A DNA stretch of 64,000 bases from positions 868,001-932,000 of the forward strand of contig NZ_JACHBQ010000001.1 in the NCBI RefSeq assembly GCF_014200405.1, given 5' to 3'. The DNA is from Cryobacterium roopkundense (GTDB lineage Bacteria; Actinomycetota; Actinomycetes; Actinomycetales; Microbacteriaceae). This document shows positions 62,491 to 64,000 of this stretch, piece after piece. The position numbers and the translations under genes were made by a program. How positions within the stretch are numbered: position 1 is the first letter of the stretch; every line of letters starts with the position of its first letter. The notes beneath the pieces were generated by a model. That model ran no database searches. It was given only the letters and a program-made list of their open reading frames with translations, and was not told the DNA's origin.

Positions 62491-62979
62491 TCAGCCGAGG
62501 TTCTTGCCGTACCAGTTCGTGGCGTTGGGATTGTCGTTGTATGCGGGGATGCCCTCATAGCCCGAACTGCGGTACAGGCCGGCGGCGACTTCGAGGCTCG
62601 CATTCGTGTCGAGCACAGCCTCCCGCGCGCCAAACAGCCCGGCACGGTGTTCGAGCTCGACGAGCAGCAGGCGGCCCCAGCCGCGTCCACGGGCGCGCGG
62701 CTGCACCCACAGATGTTTGACCTCGTAGCGCACAGGGTCGGTGTGAGAGTCGGCGGGGGAGTGCTCGAGGCGACGGATGCCGCCGCAGCCGCACGGATCG
62801 GCCGGGTCGCCCAGCAGCAGGAACACGCCGCGTGGCGGTACGAACTGTTCCTCAGACGGAAAAGTGGGCCGATACGTACCCTGGGCGGCGGGGAAAGACA
62901 GCTCGCGGTCGGCGAAGTACTCGGTGAGCAGCGCGAGGGCCCGGGGGTCGGAGACCGAAACGTCTGTGAATTCTGGCAT
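62491..62979 (-). CDS. GNAT-family N-acetyltransferase
   Basis: A 162-residue acetyltransferase. KHLWVQPRARGRGWGRLLLV is the acetyl-CoA binding motif A, followed by AVLDTNASLEVAAGLYRSSG as motif B. PCGCGGIRRLEH holds two cysteines that might bind metal. Substrate unknown. TAGCCT ends 6 nt before ATG 62979 on the minus strand, so the mRNA is probably leaderless. Divergent from dapB with 56 bp between. Confidence 0.92.
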   Translation of the reverse strand: MPEFTDVSVSDPRALALLTEYFADRELSFPAAQGTYRPTFPSEEQFVPPRGVFLLLGDPADPCGCGGIRRLEHSPADSHTDPVRYEVKHLWVQPRARGRGWGRLLLVELEHRAGLFGAREAVLDTNASLEVAAGLYRSSGYEGIPAYNDNPNATNWYGKNLG

Positions 62980-62985
62980 GGCTCA

Positions 62986-62991
62986 AGGCTA
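62986..62991 (-). promoter_or_regulatory. -10-like hexamer, leaderless start of the GNAT gene
   Basis: TAGCCT on the minus strand, 6 nt before ATG 62979. Confidence 0.45.
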
Positions 62992-63023
62992 CGGGGCCGG
63001 GCGGGCACCCCTGCGCGGCTTGG

Positions 63024-63029
63024 TAGATT
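63024..63029 (+). promoter_or_regulatory. -10-like hexamer, leaderless start of dapB
   Basis: TAGATT ends 6 nt before ATG 63036. No Shine-Dalgarno sequence is visible. Confidence 0.5.
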
Positions 63030-63035
63030 GGCAGT

Positions 63036-63791
63036 ATGACAACGAGGGTGGCCGTAATCGGCGCAACGGGCAAAATGGGCCGCTTGGTCTGCGGTCTCAT
63101 CGAGCAGACCGAGGGCTACGAGCTCGTGGCGCGGATGGGTTCGAGTAGCAGCCTCGACGAGATGATCGGGGCGGATGTCGCGGTCGACCTCACCCGCCCG
63201 GGCGTCAGCCAGAGCGTGGTCGACTTCGCCATCGACCACGGACTCCGCGTGCTTGTGGGAACGTCGGGGTGGTCGCAGGACCGTATCGGCTCACTCGCCC
63301 ATCGCCTCGGCGACCGTGACGACGTGGGCGTCGTCATCATTCCCAACTTCTCCATCGGGTCGGTGCTAGCTACAGCGTTCTCCGCTCTCGCCGCCCGGTT
63401 CTACGACTCGATCGAGATCGTCGAGGCGCACCAGGCCGGAAAGGTCGACTCGCCCTCCGGCACCGCCGTGCGCACCGCCGAGCTCATCGGCAAGGCCCGC
63501 GTCGCACGCGGCCCGGTCTCAGCGCCGCACACCGACCAACGGGCCCGCGGCCAGCAGGTCTCCAACGTTCCCGTGCACAGCCTGCGCCTTGAGGGGCTGC
63601 TCGCCCGCCAGGACGTGTTCCTGGGCGGTATCGGCGAAACGCTCACCATCAGCCACAACACTCTCTCGCCGGAGGCGTACACGCAGGGCATTTTGCTCTC
63701 GCTCGCAGCCACCCGAGAGGCCCGCGGGGTGACAGTGGGGCTCGACCAGATCGTCGACCTCGGGCTGAGCCTGCCGGGAGCGGCAGCATGA
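63036..63791 (+). CDS. dapB: 4-hydroxy-tetrahydrodipicolinate reductase
   Basis: A 251-residue enzyme of lysine and diaminopimelate synthesis. The NAD(P) fold begins VAVIGATGKMGRLVCGLI; VGTSGWSQDRIGSL and IIPNFSIGSVLATAFSALAA follow; the catalytic block is EAHQAGKVDSPSGTAVRTAE, with the substrate-binding HxGKxDxPSGT pattern read as HQAGKVDSPSGT. The C-terminal TISHNTLSPEAYTQGILLS is diagnostic. dapA is not within the window. The next gene overlaps its stop by four bases. Confidence 0.97.
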   Translation: MTTRVAVIGATGKMGRLVCGLIEQTEGYELVARMGSSSSLDEMIGADVAVDLTRPGVSQSVVDFAIDHGLRVLVGTSGWSQDRIGSLAHRLGDRDDVGVVIIPNFSIGSVLATAFSALAARFYDSIEIVEAHQAGKVDSPSGTAVRTAELIGKARVARGPVSAPHTDQRARGQQVSNVPVHSLRLEGLLARQDVFLGGIGETLTISHNTLSPEAYTQGILLSLAATREARGVTVGLDQIVDLGLSLPGAAA

Positions 63792-64000
63792 AGGGCCGCA
63801 TCGCTGTTGGTTTCATGTCCCTGCTGCTCGTGCTTTACCTCGTGCTCATGGGCTGGCGAGCCGTTCTGTTCATCCAAAGCGGAGAGCCCGTCGGGATCGT
63901 CATTGGCGTGGCGTTGCTCGTGCTGCCCCTCATTGGCTTCTGGGCGCTCATCCGTGAGATCACGTTCGGCATCCGCTCGGAGCGCCTCGTACGCCTGCTC
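63788..64000 (+). CDS. Small membrane protein next to dapB (cut by window edge)
   Basis: The first 71 codons of an open frame that continues past the window. It begins MKGRIAVGFMSLLLVLYLVL and has two hydrophobic segments (residues about 8-25 and 37-53) separated by a short loop, then a basic cytosolic stretch. A similar small membrane protein follows dapB in other Microbacteriaceae; its function is unknown. ATG 63788 overlaps the dapB stop (ATGA), so the two are translationally coupled. Confidence 0.75.
   Translation, partial: MKGRIAVGFMSLLLVLYLVLMGWRAVLFIQSGEPVGIVIGVALLVLPLIGFWALIREITFGIRSERLVRLL

Noticed and set aside
1..64000. tRNA, rRNA or CRISPR array
   Set aside because: I searched by eye for T-arm motifs (GGTTCGA-type), rRNA conserved blocks and regular repeats and saw none.

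Overview
The window reads as a chromosomal segment of a high-GC actinobacterium, most probably a member of Microbacteriaceae (Cryobacterium/Leifsonia/Salinibacterium-like). This rests on third-position G/C bias throughout, a DUF222/HNH endonuclease remnant, the style of rpsO, pnp, RNase J and dapB, and many gene starts that look leaderless. The genus assignment is inference. I see no rRNA, tRNA or CRISPR array.

Layout. 1-6.1 kb: nucleobase uptake (NCS2 uracil permease cut by the window edge, AzgA-like purine permease), a carboxylesterase, then a decayed patch with a GntR regulator whose 5' end looks replaced, a 3' fragment of an alpha/beta hydrolase and a glycosyltransferase broken by one in-frame stop. 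6.1-18.7 kb: single-gene housekeeping (FAH hydrolase, Ada-AlkA DNA repair fusion, FAD-linked oxidase, PrsW protease, FKBP, BCCT carrier, emfourin, luciferase-like enzyme, AI-2E transporter, butanediol dehydrogenase, a small zinc ribbon). 19-25.4 kb: rpsO, an amino-acid permease, an LLM monooxygenase/FMN reductase pair, and pnp. 25.5-26.8 kb: a secreted SGNH hydrolase and an ArsR regulator resembling mycobacterial Rv0081.

26.8-33.9 kb (minus strand) is the most distinctive part: a six-gene, tightly overlapping operon for a membrane complex related to hydrogenase-4, formate hydrogenlyase and complex I. It has the gene order of M. tuberculosis Rv0082-Rv0087. The large subunit has lost all Ni-Fe cysteine ligands, and the small subunit has Ser where the fourth Fe-S cysteine should be. 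It is therefore probably an energy-converting hydrogenase-related (Ehr) complex, not a hydrogenase; its substrate is unknown.

34-38.2 kb: an Lrp regulator divergent from a branched-chain 2-oxoacid dehydrogenase operon (E1 alpha, E1 beta, E2) with a clear palindrome between them. A pterin dehydratase-glyoxalase fusion follows, with a complete IS1380-family element (38886-40538, 5-bp target duplication) inserted exactly at its stop codon. 40.6-45.8 kb: a surface-anchored cutinase-like protein, a LysG/LysE pair, an HNH remnant, an acetyltransferase and a TetR regulator. 45.9-53.6 kb: a seven-gene acyl-CoA operon (biotin carboxylase pair, acyl-CoA dehydrogenase, CoA transferase A/B, MaoC hydratase, CitE-like lyase) behind two TetR operators. 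With the BCKDH operon this gives a nearly complete route for leucine/isovalerate degradation to acetoacetate and acetyl-CoA.

53.6-64 kb: glutathione peroxidase, a 58-residue unannotated-type small protein, RNase J, a 90-bp palindromic intergenic element, release factor 3, an aldo/keto reductase, a TetR regulator with operator, an M16 peptidase, a histidine phosphatase, a GNAT enzyme, dapB and the start of a small membrane protein.

A recurring signal runs through the window: a -10-like hexamer (TANNNT or close) ending exactly 6 nt before the start codon, on both strands, at genes that mostly lack a Shine-Dalgarno sequence. I read it as widespread leaderless transcription and used it to choose several starts.
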